From NCBI GenBank assembly GCA_021413885.1, contig JAIOPM010000025.1:124001-188000 (forward strand): DNA of 64,000 bases, in the 5' to 3' direction. The notes below the pieces were generated by a model that was not told where the DNA came from, did no database searches, and saw only the letters and a program-made list of their open reading frames with translations. This stretch comes from Planctomycetota bacterium. Lineage in GTDB: Bacteria > Planctomycetota > UBA1135 > GCA-002686595. This document shows positions 1 to 8,491 of the stretch, piece by piece (the first letter of the stretch is position 1; the number at the start of each line of letters is the position of its first letter). Both the position numbers and the translations under genes were made by a program.

Positions 1-1
1 G

Positions 2-181
2 TCGTATTCGGAGATGATCCGCTTCATCGGCGACGGCGACTCGACGACGCGCACGCTGCTCGAGAGCATCCTCGCGGTCGAAGAGAAACACGCCGAGGAC
101 CTGGCCAGTCTGCTGTCCGACTTCGCGCCGCCGAAGGAGCCCGTCGCGCCGAAGAAGCGCGCGGCGCCGCGTCGTCGCTGA
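2..181 (+). CDS. C-terminus of a ferritin-like (bacterioferritin/Dps-type) protein, 5' end outside window
   Basis: The frame enters from the left edge and stops at 179-181, giving about 59 residues. It contains an EMIRFIGDGD stretch, then TTRTLLESILAVEEKHAEDL, the usual last helix of ferritin-like proteins; the EEKH element resembles the ExxH ligand pair of the di-iron four-helix bundle. A Lys/Arg/Pro/Ala-rich tail (PKKRAAPRRR) follows and could bind DNA, as basic Dps tails do, but that is inference. The likely role is iron storage or oxidative protection in the cytoplasm. Family membership is fairly safe from the last helix; the exact subtype cannot be settled without the missing N-terminal part. 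Confidence 0.7.
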   Translation, partial: SYSEMIRFIGDGDSTTRTLLESILAVEEKHAEDLASLLSDFAPPKEPVAPKKRAAPRRR

Positions 182-195
182 ATCGGAGCTCGACC

Positions 196-843
196 ATGCA
201 ACGCATGTTCACCAAGTGCTTTCGCGCCGGCCTCGCCGTCGCGATACCGCTCTGCGTGACCTTCGGCGTCCTCGCGTACCTGCTGATCTCCGTCGACGGT
301 TGGTTCCGGTGGTCGCTGCCGGAGCGCGCGCAGTTGCCGGGCGTCGGCGTGGTCTTGGCGGTGGTGCTCGTCGCGGCGGTCGGCGCGTTCGCCGGCGCGA
401 GTTTGACCGCGAGTTACGTCGGCGGCGTCGAGCGGTTCCTGCTGCGCGTGCCGGGAGTCAAGTTGCTCTACGGTGCGATCAAGGACTTCTCCGATGCGCT
501 CGTCGGCAAGACGAAGCGTTTCGACAAGCCGGTACTCGTGCAGCTCGGCGGCGGCCTCGACGCAGGCGTGATCGGCTTCGTCACCCGCGACAATCTCGAG
601 TCGCTCGGCATGGCCGGCAAGGTCGCTGTGTACTTCCCGCAGTCGTACAACTTCGGCGGCAACTTGTTGATCCTGCCGCGCGAGCGTGTCATCGCGATCG
701 ACGTCGACAGCGCGCGCGTGATGACGTTCGTGATGTCGGGCGGCGTCGCCGACACCAGCGACGGTCATGACTTCGCGACGGCAGAGCGACGCGGCCGCAC
801 GGCCGGTCTGCGCGCGGGCGCCGCGCGCTGGAACTCGCGATGA
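196..843 (+). CDS. DUF502 family membrane protein
   Basis: A 215-residue protein starting 14 bases after the ferritin-like gene. It opens with a basic stretch and a hydrophobic helix (about residues 10-32), and has a second long hydrophobic segment (about 50-75). The following LLRVPGVKLLYGAIKDFSDAL stretch and the FPQSYNFGGNLLILPRERV-type region are typical of DUF502 inner-membrane proteins. The biochemical function of the family is unknown. The last 40 or so residues are charged and probably cytoplasmic. ATG 196 is the only start that keeps the first membrane helix whole. Co-directional with the upstream gene and possibly cotranscribed. Confidence 0.8.
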   Translation: MQRMFTKCFRAGLAVAIPLCVTFGVLAYLLISVDGWFRWSLPERAQLPGVGVVLAVVLVAAVGAFAGASLTASYVGGVERFLLRVPGVKLLYGAIKDFSDALVGKTKRFDKPVLVQLGGGLDAGVIGFVTRDNLESLGMAGKVAVYFPQSYNFGGNLLILPRERVIAIDVDSARVMTFVMSGGVADTSDGHDFATAERRGRTAGLRAGAARWNSR

Positions 844-963
844 ACGCGCGCGTCGTCGCGGCATGGCGGTTGACGAAGTCGACTCGCGAGCCGCGCGCTC
901 ATCACGGCCGGATCGTCCGGCCCTGCGTCGCCCGCAAGACTCCCATCGAAAGCGGACGACACC

Positions 964-1167
964 ATGAAGTCCTCGTACCTGCTCTCCCTCGTCTTCCTCG
1001 CGATCGGCATCGCGTTCGTCGTGTGGGGCATCAGCGCCAACAACTCGCTCGCTTCCGAGATGTCGGAGGCCGTCCACGGCGCGCCCAGCAACAAGTCGAT
1101 GGCTCTGCTCGCTCTCGGCGCGCTCGCGAGCGTCGTCGGTGTCGTCGGCCTGATCCGTCGTCGGTGA
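964..1167 (+). CDS. Small two-helix membrane protein (DUF3185-like)
   Basis: A 67-residue protein with two hydrophobic helices (about residues 4-22 and 45-62) joined by a short polar loop that contains the ISANNSLASEMSE region, and ending in an RRR anchor. This layout and the loop sequence match the small DUF3185 family of bacterial membrane proteins, whose function is unknown. A purine-rich stretch lies just before ATG 964. The gene stands alone, with about 120 bases to the upstream gene and about 150 to the next. Small size makes homology-free assignment less certain, but the clean hydrophobic pattern argues for a real gene. Confidence 0.7.
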   Translation: MKSSYLLSLVFLAIGIAFVVWGISANNSLASEMSEAVHGAPSNKSMALLALGALASVVGVVGLIRRR

Positions 1168-1314
1168 TCCATTCGTCGGTATTCGGCGCGCCACCTCCCG
1201 AGCCTCCGGTCCATGACGGAGAAGTTCGTCGCGCGACGGCGGTCGGTCCGGTGAGATGATGTCCGCGAGCGTGTCCGACGCGCGCTCACCACTCCGGACA
1301 TCGGGGAGATTCGA

Positions 1315-4287
1315 ATGCGCAAGGAACTGAGCGACCCGCTGTCGACCCTGACCGCCGTCGGGCGGATCCTCAAGATCTCGAACGCCGGCGTGGTTCTCGC
1401 GCTGGCGCTGCTCGTGACGCTCTTGATCGTCAACACGGTCACGACGTACCGCAACGTGCGTCGAGTCCAATTCGATACGGCGCGAGTCGAACGCGCGCAC
1501 AAGCTGATCGACGCGATCCAGGCGGTCGCGCTCGCCGTCACCACGGCCGAAGCGGCTCAACGCGGATACGTCATCACCGGTGACCAGCTCTACTTGGAGC
1601 CGTATGAGGACGCGCTTCGCGCGCTGCCGAACGCGCTCGAGGGTTTGAAGATCGCCGCGACCGGGCGCGAGGATCATCAAGTGCTGGTCGCCGAGCTGAT
1701 CGCCCGCGCGGACGAGCGCGTTCGCATCCTCCGCGAGGTGGTCGCGCTGCGCGCCGAACACGGCGTCGAGGCCGCCAGCGCGTACATCATGGGCGGCGAC
1801 GGCCGTCGAGTCATGGCGGCGACGCGCGAAACCATCGCGAAGATGATGATCCACGAGCGCGCGAACCTCGATGAGAGTACGCAGACGACGATCCGAGAAT
1901 CCAACGCCGCGATCACGAGTTGGCTGCTGACGAGCGGCGCGACCGCGGTCCTGTTCATCGGCGCGGTCCTCTTCATGCGCGCGAACGTCCTCGCGCGCAA
2001 TCGGGCGTCGCGTGCTCTCCGGGAGCAGCACGAACTCCTGCGCACTACGCTCGCGAGCGTCGTCGACGGCATCGTCGTCACCGACGCCGACGGGCGCGTG
2101 ACGTTCCTCAACGCGGTCGCCGAGATCATGGCCGGCTGCTCGGCCCGGGAAGTGGTGGGATCGCCGGTCTCGACGGTGCTGCGCTTCCGCGACGAAGCGA
2201 CGCAGCAGGACGTCGAGAATCCGGCGCTGCTCGCGATGCGGACGCGCACGGTTTGCACGACGCCCGAGCAGTGCGTCTTGGTCGCGTCGACCGGGACGGA
2301 ACACGCGGTCGACGCCAGCGCCGCGCCGCTCTACGACCCAGAGGAGAACGTGACCGGCACCGTGCTCACGCTGCACGACGTGGCGGCTCAGCGGCAGGAC
2401 AAGCGCGACATCGCCGATGCGCGTGCCTACGCGGAGCGGATCGTCGACACGATTCCCGACCCGCTGGTCATCCTCGAGCCGAACCTTCGGGTGCGCTCCG
2501 CGAACCTCTCGTTCTACGAAACGTTCGGAGTCACGCGCGCGGCCGTCGTCGGACGCGCGTTGGTCGACGAGAGCATCGGCGCGTGGGGGCAGGAGACGGC
2601 GACGTGGCTCGCGCGCGACGTCCTGCCGAACGGCGGCGGCGAGAGCGCGACGGAGCTCGAGCAATTCGTCCCGCGTCGCGGCCTGCGCGACGTCGTCCTC
2701 AGCGCGCGGCGTCTGCGCGGCGCGGGCGACGGCGAGGACCTGATCCTGCTCGCGTCGCGCGACGTGACCGATTCGCGCATGAACGAGCGCCGGATCGCCG
2801 AACTCCTCGCGAGCGAGCGCGACAACGCGAAGCGCCTTCGACAACTCGCCGCGGCGTCGTTGAGCCTCAACTCCGTTCACACACGCGATCGCGTGCTGGA
2901 CATCCTGCGCGACGAGGCGCGCAGCATCTTCGGCACGCACGAGGCGGCGATCGAGCTCGGCCCGAAGACTCGGATCCCCGCGGCGAACGACCTCTCCGCC
3001 TCGCTGGTCGGTCGCGATGGGCAAGTGCTCGGCTCGGTCCAACTGCGCGCCGACGCGCAGCGCGGCGAGCCGCTGGACGAGAACGACGAGGCGCTGCTCA
3101 ATCAGCTCGCCGTCGTCGCGTCGGTCGCGATCGAGAACGCGCGGCTGTACGAAGAGCTACGGGACGGCGACCGCCGCAAGGACGAGTTCCTCGCGACGTT
3201 GGCCCACGAACTGCGCAATCCGCTCGCGCCGGTCAGCAACTCGCTGATGATCCTGCGCTCGACCAACGCCGATGACCGCGACCGGCAGCAAGCGCTCGCC
3301 TCGATCGAACGCCAGGTCGCGTTGCTCGTTCGCTTGGTCGACGACTTGCTCGACGTCTCGCGCATCACGCGCGGCAAGGTCGCGCTCAAGAAGGAGCGCA
3401 TCGATCTCGCGGAGGTCGTGGCGCGCGCGATCGAGGTGAGCCGTCCGATCGTCGACGCTTCCGGTAGTTCGTTGACGGTCCAACTGCCGTCCGAGCCCGT
3501 GACGGTCCTCGCCGATCCCGCGCGCATCGCGCAGATCCTCTCGAACCTGGTCAACAACGCGGCGAAGTACACCGAACGCGGTGGGCACATCCGACTCGAA
3601 GTCGAACGTCACGCGAACGAGATCGTGCTGCGCGTGTGCGACGACGGCATCGGCATTCCGGCCGACATGTTGCCGCGAATCTTCGACATGTTCTGGCAAG
3701 TCAGCCACGCGTTGGAGCGCGCGCAGGGAGGCATGGGCATCGGTCTGTCGCTCGTGCGCCACTTGGTGGACTTGCACGGCGGGAGCGTCGAGGCGCGCAG
3801 CGCCGGCCTCGGCCAGGGCGCCGAGTTCATCGTGCGCCTGCCGATCGAGTCCCAAACGTCCGCGCCTCGCGCGCTGCCCGCGCCCGGCGCCGTCGAAGCG
3901 CACGAACGAACGCGCCGAGGTCACCGCATCCTCGTCGTCGACGACAATCGCGACTCCGCGGAAAGCCTGCGCGTCCTGCTCGGCCTTCAAGGTCACGAGA
4001 CGTGCGCCGTTCACGACGGCGAGGCCGCCGTGCTGAAGGCGGACGAGTTCGAGCCGGAGCTCATCCTGCTCGACATCGGACTGCCGCGCATGAACGGCCA
4101 CGACGTCGCGCGCGCCATTCGCGCTCGGCGCGGCACGAGCGTGATGATCGTCGCGATGACGGGTTGGGGCCAGGCCGAGGATCGTCGCCGCTCGAAGGAA
4201 GCGGGCTTCGACCATCACTTGGTCAAGCCCGTCGATCCGGTGCTGTTGCGCAAGATCCTGCTCGAGCTCGACGCGCCGCGCTCCTAG
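1315..4287 (+). CDS. Hybrid sensor histidine kinase (CHASE3-PAS-PAS-GAF-HisKA-HATPase-REC)
   Basis: A 990-residue membrane sensor. One helix at about 23-43 and a second at about 197-220 enclose a CHASE3-type periplasmic domain (TTAEAAQRGYVITGD is its hallmark). Two PAS-like domains follow (about 236-350 and 370-485), then a GAF-like segment (about 505-615). The HisKA box has the phosphoacceptor His631 in AHELRNP; the ATPase domain shows NLVNNAAKY, DDGIGI and GMGIGLSLV. A C-terminal receiver domain begins at RILVVDDN with the probable phosphoacceptor Asp920 (LILLDIGLP). No response regulator or output gene is adjacent, so the partner must be elsewhere. The stop overlaps the convergent symporter gene by four bases. 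The stimulus cannot be read from sequence. Confidence 0.93.
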   Translation: MRKELSDPLSTLTAVGRILKISNAGVVLALALLVTLLIVNTVTTYRNVRRVQFDTARVERAHKLIDAIQAVALAVTTAEAAQRGYVITGDQLYLEPYEDALRALPNALEGLKIAATGREDHQVLVAELIARADERVRILREVVALRAEHGVEAASAYIMGGDGRRVMAATRETIAKMMIHERANLDESTQTTIRESNAAITSWLLTSGATAVLFIGAVLFMRANVLARNRASRALREQHELLRTTLASVVDGIVVTDADGRVTFLNAVAEIMAGCSAREVVGSPVSTVLRFRDEATQQDVENPALLAMRTRTVCTTPEQCVLVASTGTEHAVDASAAPLYDPEENVTGTVLTLHDVAAQRQDKRDIADARAYAERIVDTIPDPLVILEPNLRVRSANLSFYETFGVTRAAVVGRALVDESIGAWGQETATWLARDVLPNGGGESATELEQFVPRRGLRDVVLSARRLRGAGDGEDLILLASRDVTDSRMNERRIAELLASERDNAKRLRQLAAASLSLNSVHTRDRVLDILRDEARSIFGTHEAAIELGPKTRIPAANDLSASLVGRDGQVLGSVQLRADAQRGEPLDENDEALLNQLAVVASVAIENARLYEELRDGDRRKDEFLATLAHELRNPLAPVSNSLMILRSTNADDRDRQQALASIERQVALLVRLVDDLLDVSRITRGKVALKKERIDLAEVVARAIEVSRPIVDASGSSLTVQLPSEPVTVLADPARIAQILSNLVNNAAKYTERGGHIRLEVERHANEIVLRVCDDGIGIPADMLPRIFDMFWQVSHALERAQGGMGIGLSLVRHLVDLHGGSVEARSAGLGQGAEFIVRLPIESQTSAPRALPAPGAVEAHERTRRGHRILVVDDNRDSAESLRVLLGLQGHETCAVHDGEAAVLKADEFEPELILLDIGLPRMNGHDVARAIRARRGTSVMIVAMTGWGQAEDRRRSKEAGFDHHLVKPVDPVLLRKILLELDAPRS

Positions 4288-5687
4288 TCGCCGGACGTCG
4301 ACCGCTCCGCGACGCGTGCCGTCGACGCGCGCTCGACGAAGCCGCACACCACGTACGCCGCGAGCGCGCCGACCAACGAAGCGAGATACGGCCAATCGCC
4401 GACTCCGAGCGACGGCCCGACGAGGTAGACGAGGGTGCCGACGATCAACGCCGCGTACGCCGCCACGGGACCGCCGAAGCGCGAGGTCAGCGCGAAGAGC
4501 GTGACGACGAACGCGCCCGAGCTCCCGATCGCCGACGAACTCTCGACCATCTCGTAGACGCTCCCCGCGTGCAGCGCGAGCACGTAAGCGACGATACCGA
4601 ACACGACGACGCCGATGCGCGCGAGGCGCACCTTCGCCGCTTCGCTCATCGAGGGATTCAGCGGCGCGATCACGTTGTGCGACGCGAGCGACGACGCGAC
4701 CAGGAGACAACTGTCGACCGTCGAGAGAATCGCCGACACCAGCGCGCCCGCGAAGAGCACGAAGATGACCGGCCCGAGACGATCGTGCGCGAGCCGCGGG
4801 AGGATCTGCTCGCTGGACTCGAGCCCGGGGATCAGCTTCGCGCCGACGAGCCCGAGGAACACCGGTACGAGACCGATCACCAGGTACGCGCCGCCGGCCG
4901 CCAACGTCGCGTTGCGCGCGATGCGCGCCGAGCGCGAGGCGCTGATGCGGCCGATCAACTCCTGCGCGAAGATCGACGCGCCGATCGGCAGGGCCCAGCG
5001 TTCGAGGACGACGGTCCACGGTTCTTGGACGGAGCTCGCGAGCGCGAGTCGCTCCGGATCGATCGACGCGACCGCGTCCGAGACGCCGCCGAACTGCCAC
5101 ACGACGGCGATCGCCATCGCGACGAGCCCGATCACCAACGCGACGCCTTGCACGACGTCGGTCACCGCATCGGCCCACATGCCGCCCGACGTCGTGTACA
5201 CGATCACGACGGCGGCCGCGATCGTGATCGCGAGGTCGGCGTCGAGCTCGGACACGCTCGCCAGCACCTGCCCGAACGCGTGGATCTGCGCCGCCGCCCA
5301 GAAGAGCGACGACGGGATCAGCACGATCGCCGCGAGTCGCTCGACCCCCGGCGAGTAGCGACTGCGATAGAGGTCCGCGATCGTCGTCAACTTGCGCTTC
5401 CACAACACGGTGGCGAACAACGCGCCGGTGATCAGCACCGCGAAGCCGTAGCCGAACGGATCGGACGTGTTTGCCGACACGCCGTTCTCGTACGCGCGGC
5501 CCGCGGCGCCGACGCAGGTCTCCGCGCCGAACCACGTCGCGAAGATCGAGAAGCCCGCGACCCACGGCCCGAGCTGCCGACCGGCGACGAGGTAGTCCTC
5601 CTCGTTCTTCACGCGCTTCGAGACGACGAACCCGATCGCGAGCTGCGCGACGACGTAGAGGAGGACGCCGACGAGCGTCAGGCTCAT
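4284..5687 (-). CDS. Sodium:solute symporter family transporter
   Basis: A 467-residue integral membrane protein with about 13 hydrophobic segments. The N-terminal segment, the EEDYLVAGRQLGPWVAGFSI region and the FATWFGAETCVGAAGRAYENG stretch are characteristic of the SSF family (LeuT fold), which couples uptake of a small organic solute to a sodium gradient. The substrate cannot be told from the sequence; relatives include proline, pantothenate and sialic-acid carriers. ATG 5687 is the natural start, directly before the first helix. The gene converges on the histidine kinase and shares its last four bases with it, leaving no room for a terminator between them. Confidence 0.9.
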   Translation of the reverse strand: MSLTLVGVLLYVVAQLAIGFVVSKRVKNEEDYLVAGRQLGPWVAGFSIFATWFGAETCVGAAGRAYENGVSANTSDPFGYGFAVLITGALFATVLWKRKLTTIADLYRSRYSPGVERLAAIVLIPSSLFWAAAQIHAFGQVLASVSELDADLAITIAAAVVIVYTTSGGMWADAVTDVVQGVALVIGLVAMAIAVVWQFGGVSDAVASIDPERLALASSVQEPWTVVLERWALPIGASIFAQELIGRISASRSARIARNATLAAGGAYLVIGLVPVFLGLVGAKLIPGLESSEQILPRLAHDRLGPVIFVLFAGALVSAILSTVDSCLLVASSLASHNVIAPLNPSMSEAAKVRLARIGVVVFGIVAYVLALHAGSVYEMVESSSAIGSSGAFVVTLFALTSRFGGPVAAYAALIVGTLVYLVGPSLGVGDWPYLASLVGALAAYVVCGFVERASTARVAERSTSGD

Positions 5688-5899
5688 GCGTGCGCGCGAG
5701 CGTTCGACATGCGCCGGTTCTAGCGCGAGTTCGGCGCCGCGCCAGTCGCGCGTTCACGTCGTCCACGAAGGCGTCGACCCAAGCCCCATCGCAGACGGCG
5801 CACGATCACGGCGCCGTCCGCCACGGAAGCGAGGCGCGGACGCTCGAATGAGGCCCGAGGCCGACCGCTCCTACTCGGATGTACAGCGCTGGCGCGCGT

Positions 5900-7810
5900 T
5901 CAGTCGTCGTCGGCGAGCGAGACCTGACGCTCCTCGGAGTCCTGCATGTCGACTTCGATCGATGTCGGAACTCCGCCCGGTCGAACGCGTTCGATGCGCA
6001 GGTGCCCGGGAGGTACCGCGACATGACCGCTCTCGCCGGAAAGAAGTGAGAGTGCCGCGAGGCATGCGCCGCGCTCATCGCGAACCAGGACGGTTTCCGT
6101 TCCGGCGTGGAGGTTCTGGATGCTGAGCTTGCTCCCGCGATGCAAGCGGATCTCGAGCCCGGCGGTCGTCGCGCCGGCGCCGACTTCGACCTCGTGCAAC
6201 ACGCCGATGCGGCCGTCGCGCGTGCGTGCCGCGATCGAGTACGAGCCCGAACTCGGTACGTCGAACGCGAATGCGCCGCCGTTTCTCTGCGGAGCGCGCA
6301 GCGTGCGTACGGGACCCGCGACGCTCGACACGACGAGCTCCTCGAGCTCGATGGCGGGTACTTCGTCGTCGGTGGCGCGTCCGCTGACTCTCGAGCCGGC
6401 TTCGAGCGTGATCAGGATCGGCGCGCCTCCGGCGGAGACGCTCTCGAGGCTTGCCGAACACGGACAGGATGTGCGGGAGGCCTGCACGAAGTAGCTTCCC
6501 GACATCAGCGGTCCGAGACGGAACTCGCCGTCGAGCTCCGATTTCCCCTGCGCGATGCAGGCTCCGTCTTCGCGCGTCGCGACGACGTGAGCGTCGGCGC
6601 ACGGCGTGCCCGCGGAGTCGATCGCGAAACCGTCGACGAAGAGCCCTCGGTCGACGCGAATCTCGAGCTCTCGGTCCTCGACATCGGCGCTGATGCGCAC
6701 ACGCACGCCGACGGCCGGAAGCTCCTTCGCGGTCTCCGCGTCGAGCGACACCGGACCGACGAAGTAGTCTCCCTCGGGGACGTTCTGGAAGCCGAATGCA
6801 CCGCGTTCGTCCGCGAGCGCTCGACGTCCGACGCCTTCGCCGATCTGGAACGAGTGGTGCGTCGCGGCGGAACGCGCCGGCGTCAACCAGACGGTCACAC
6901 CATCGATCGCGTTGCCGTTCTGATCCACGAGACGCCCGTGGAAATCCGTTGTTTCGGCGAGGCGCCACTCCACGCGTGCGGACTCGTCGTCGTGCACTTC
7001 GATCGAGCGGGTGATTTCATGAATCGCCGCACCGAGCTGAATGTCGACGACGAGAGTTCTGCCACGCGCCAGCTCCGTGAACGTGACGCGGCCATCGACA
7101 TCGCTGATCGCGCGCCACTCTCGTAGCCCGATGCCGTCGTGGATCGCAACCATCCGATGCGTGAGGGGGTCGCCGACGAACTCGACATGGGAACCGGGCG
7201 CGCGGTCGCGTTCTTCGGCCGAAGCCAGTTCGCGGCCGTCGCACGCGAGCCGAACGAGCGCGCCGGCAACGGCTCGACCGCCCGAGTCGAGCACCCGTCC
7301 TTCGACGACGACCGACCGCACGAGCTGGAGCTCGTGCGCCGTGCTCGACGACCAGTGATCGGGAGAGAGCCACGCAACCGTCGGCGCGAAGCCGAGCGCA
7401 GTGACCGTGAACGCGCGCCGTTGCTCGACGGCTTCCCGCACCTCGTCGACGTCCGATCTCCCCTCGAGTCCAACGAGTTCGAACGTTCCCGTATCACCAG
7501 CGACGCGGACATTCGCGGTTTCCGCGGGGGCCTCGAGCGCGAAGGTTGCGTGCTCGATCGCGGCGCCCGATTCGGTTCGGACGCGCACGAAGTAGCCGCG
7601 GTGCTCGACGTCACGCGCGGCCTCCACGCCGAGGGGAGCTCCGGTTCGCGCGACGCTCTCGCCCCGAACGAGGGGCGGATCGACGTCGACTTCACTCTCC
7701 GTCTCTTGACGTGTTGCTCCTGCGGCCTGGAGGTCGAGTGACTTCGGCGCCGCCGACCACCAGACGAGTCCGAAACACGCCACGACGATCAGTACCCACA
7801 CATGTCGCAT
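5900..7810 (-). CDS. Membrane-anchored carboxypeptidase-regulatory-like repeat protein
   Basis: A 636-residue protein. ATG 7810 is preferred over upstream codons because a good GGAGG ribosome site precedes it and an N-terminal helix (VWVLIVVACFGLVWW) begins immediately. The rest is beta-rich and repetitive: several units with the pattern GRVLDSGGRAVAGALVRL, GRLVDQNGNAIDGVTVWL and VDGFAIDSAGTPCADAHVV, followed by the G-F-x-NVPEGDY type turn. These are carboxypeptidase-regulatory-like or Ig-like modules seen in large exported proteins. No catalytic domain is visible. It probably sits outside the cytoplasmic membrane in a structural, adhesive or binding role. A related protein lies at 35013-37172. 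The small Cys-rich gene upstream is separated from it by a hairpin. Confidence 0.7.
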   Translation of the reverse strand: MRHVWVLIVVACFGLVWWSAAPKSLDLQAAGATRQETESEVDVDPPLVRGESVARTGAPLGVEAARDVEHRGYFVRVRTESGAAIEHATFALEAPAETANVRVAGDTGTFELVGLEGRSDVDEVREAVEQRRAFTVTALGFAPTVAWLSPDHWSSSTAHELQLVRSVVVEGRVLDSGGRAVAGALVRLACDGRELASAEERDRAPGSHVEFVGDPLTHRMVAIHDGIGLREWRAISDVDGRVTFTELARGRTLVVDIQLGAAIHEITRSIEVHDDESARVEWRLAETTDFHGRLVDQNGNAIDGVTVWLTPARSAATHHSFQIGEGVGRRALADERGAFGFQNVPEGDYFVGPVSLDAETAKELPAVGVRVRISADVEDRELEIRVDRGLFVDGFAIDSAGTPCADAHVVATREDGACIAQGKSELDGEFRLGPLMSGSYFVQASRTSCPCSASLESVSAGGAPILITLEAGSRVSGRATDDEVPAIELEELVVSSVAGPVRTLRAPQRNGGAFAFDVPSSGSYSIAARTRDGRIGVLHEVEVGAGATTAGLEIRLHRGSKLSIQNLHAGTETVLVRDERGACLAALSLLSGESGHVAVPPGHLRIERVRPGGVPTSIEVDMQDSEERQVSLADDD

Positions 7811-7859
7811 GAGAGAACCTCCACTCGCGCTCGCCATCGACCGCGCTGAACGGTGGGGG

Positions 7860-7884
7860 GCGCGGAGCGCACGTCGCTCCGCGC
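7860..7884 (-). terminator. Hairpin between the Cys-rich gene and the repeat protein
   Basis: A perfect 10-base inverted repeat (7860-7869 with 7875-7884) around a 5-base loop, just downstream of the minus-strand stop at 7908. ACGG and CCGT flank it and could extend the stem. There is no T-run, so this is a hairpin-type or partial terminator at best. Confidence 0.5.
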
Positions 7885-7907
7885 TTCCGTTCAACTGCCC
7901 GAGACGA

Positions 7908-8264
7908 TCACTGACAGCCGCACTTCATGTCCCACTTCGTTCCGGCGGGCATCGTCGCGCAGCAGACCCACACGCCACCGGCCGCGACGAAACACGATTC
8001 GGTGTAGTTCGCGGTCTCGTAACCGAGATCTCCGAAGCAGGGCCCGGACGGCTCCGTACACCTGCTGCACTTCGGAACACTCGGGAAGCCGACGTAGGCG
8101 AGACTCGAGGCCTGAGCCTGCGAGACGCCTGCGGCGCAGGAAGTGCCCCCCGTCGTGCCCGTGGTCGTCGTCGTTCCATCACACTTTTGCGCCGGATGGT
8201 CGCTCGCCATCGCGAGGGGCGCACCGGCGAGTGCGAGCAAGAGGATGAGTCGAAAGAGTGCCAA
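7908..8264 (-). CDS. Small secreted cysteine-rich protein
   Basis: A 118-residue protein with a clear signal peptide (LFRLILLLALAGAPLAMA, cleavage probably after AMA). The mature part has ten cysteines, several paired (CSRC, VCC, CGC), and a short Thr/Gly-rich linker (TTTTTGTTGG). The pairs could be disulfides in the periplasm or a metal site; neither can be decided here. The start is TTG at 8264, supported by AGGAA eight bases upstream and by the signal peptide beginning right there. I recognise no family. It lies between the ABC-F gene and the repeat protein, both on the same strand, with hairpins on either side, so it is probably its own transcript. Confidence 0.6.
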   Translation of the reverse strand: MALFRLILLLALAGAPLAMASDHPAQKCDGTTTTTGTTGGTSCAAGVSQAQASSLAYVGFPSVPKCSRCTEPSGPCFGDLGYETANYTESCFVAAGGVWVCCATMPAGTKWDMKCGCQ

Positions 8265-8457
8265 GGTAGTCGCTTCCTAGCCGAGCAGTGCGACAACGCG
8301 CCGGCGACTGCGCCCTCACGCTGCCCGGCGCTACGTGACGAACGCGAACGACGACCTACCGTGGTCGAGGATCATCGGCGCACGACGAGGGCGAGGACTC
8401 CTCACCCCCAGGGACGAGTGAGTGTCGACGACGCCGTCGGCGGTTCTGGGATCAACG

Positions 8458-8486
8458 AAAAATCGGAGCCGCGAGCCCCGAGCGGC
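8458..8486 (-). terminator. Probable rho-independent terminator of the ABC-F gene
   Basis: Downstream of the minus-strand stop at 8492, a GCCGC/GCGGC stem (8468-8486) is followed by a five-T run in the transcript (8458-8462 on the plus strand is AAAAA). The stem is short but the U-tract is one of the few in this GC-rich window. Confidence 0.5.
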
Positions 8487-8491
8487 GCCGC

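Noticed and set aside
840..1259. 139-residue open frame overlapping the DUF3185-like gene
   Set aside because: Arg/His-rich translation in another frame of a gene with a clear two-helix pattern.
3157..5766. Very long open frame on the minus strand opposite the kinase and symporter
   Set aside because: Arg-rich low-complexity translation without motifs, caused by high GC content; the true genes on both strands have complete domains.
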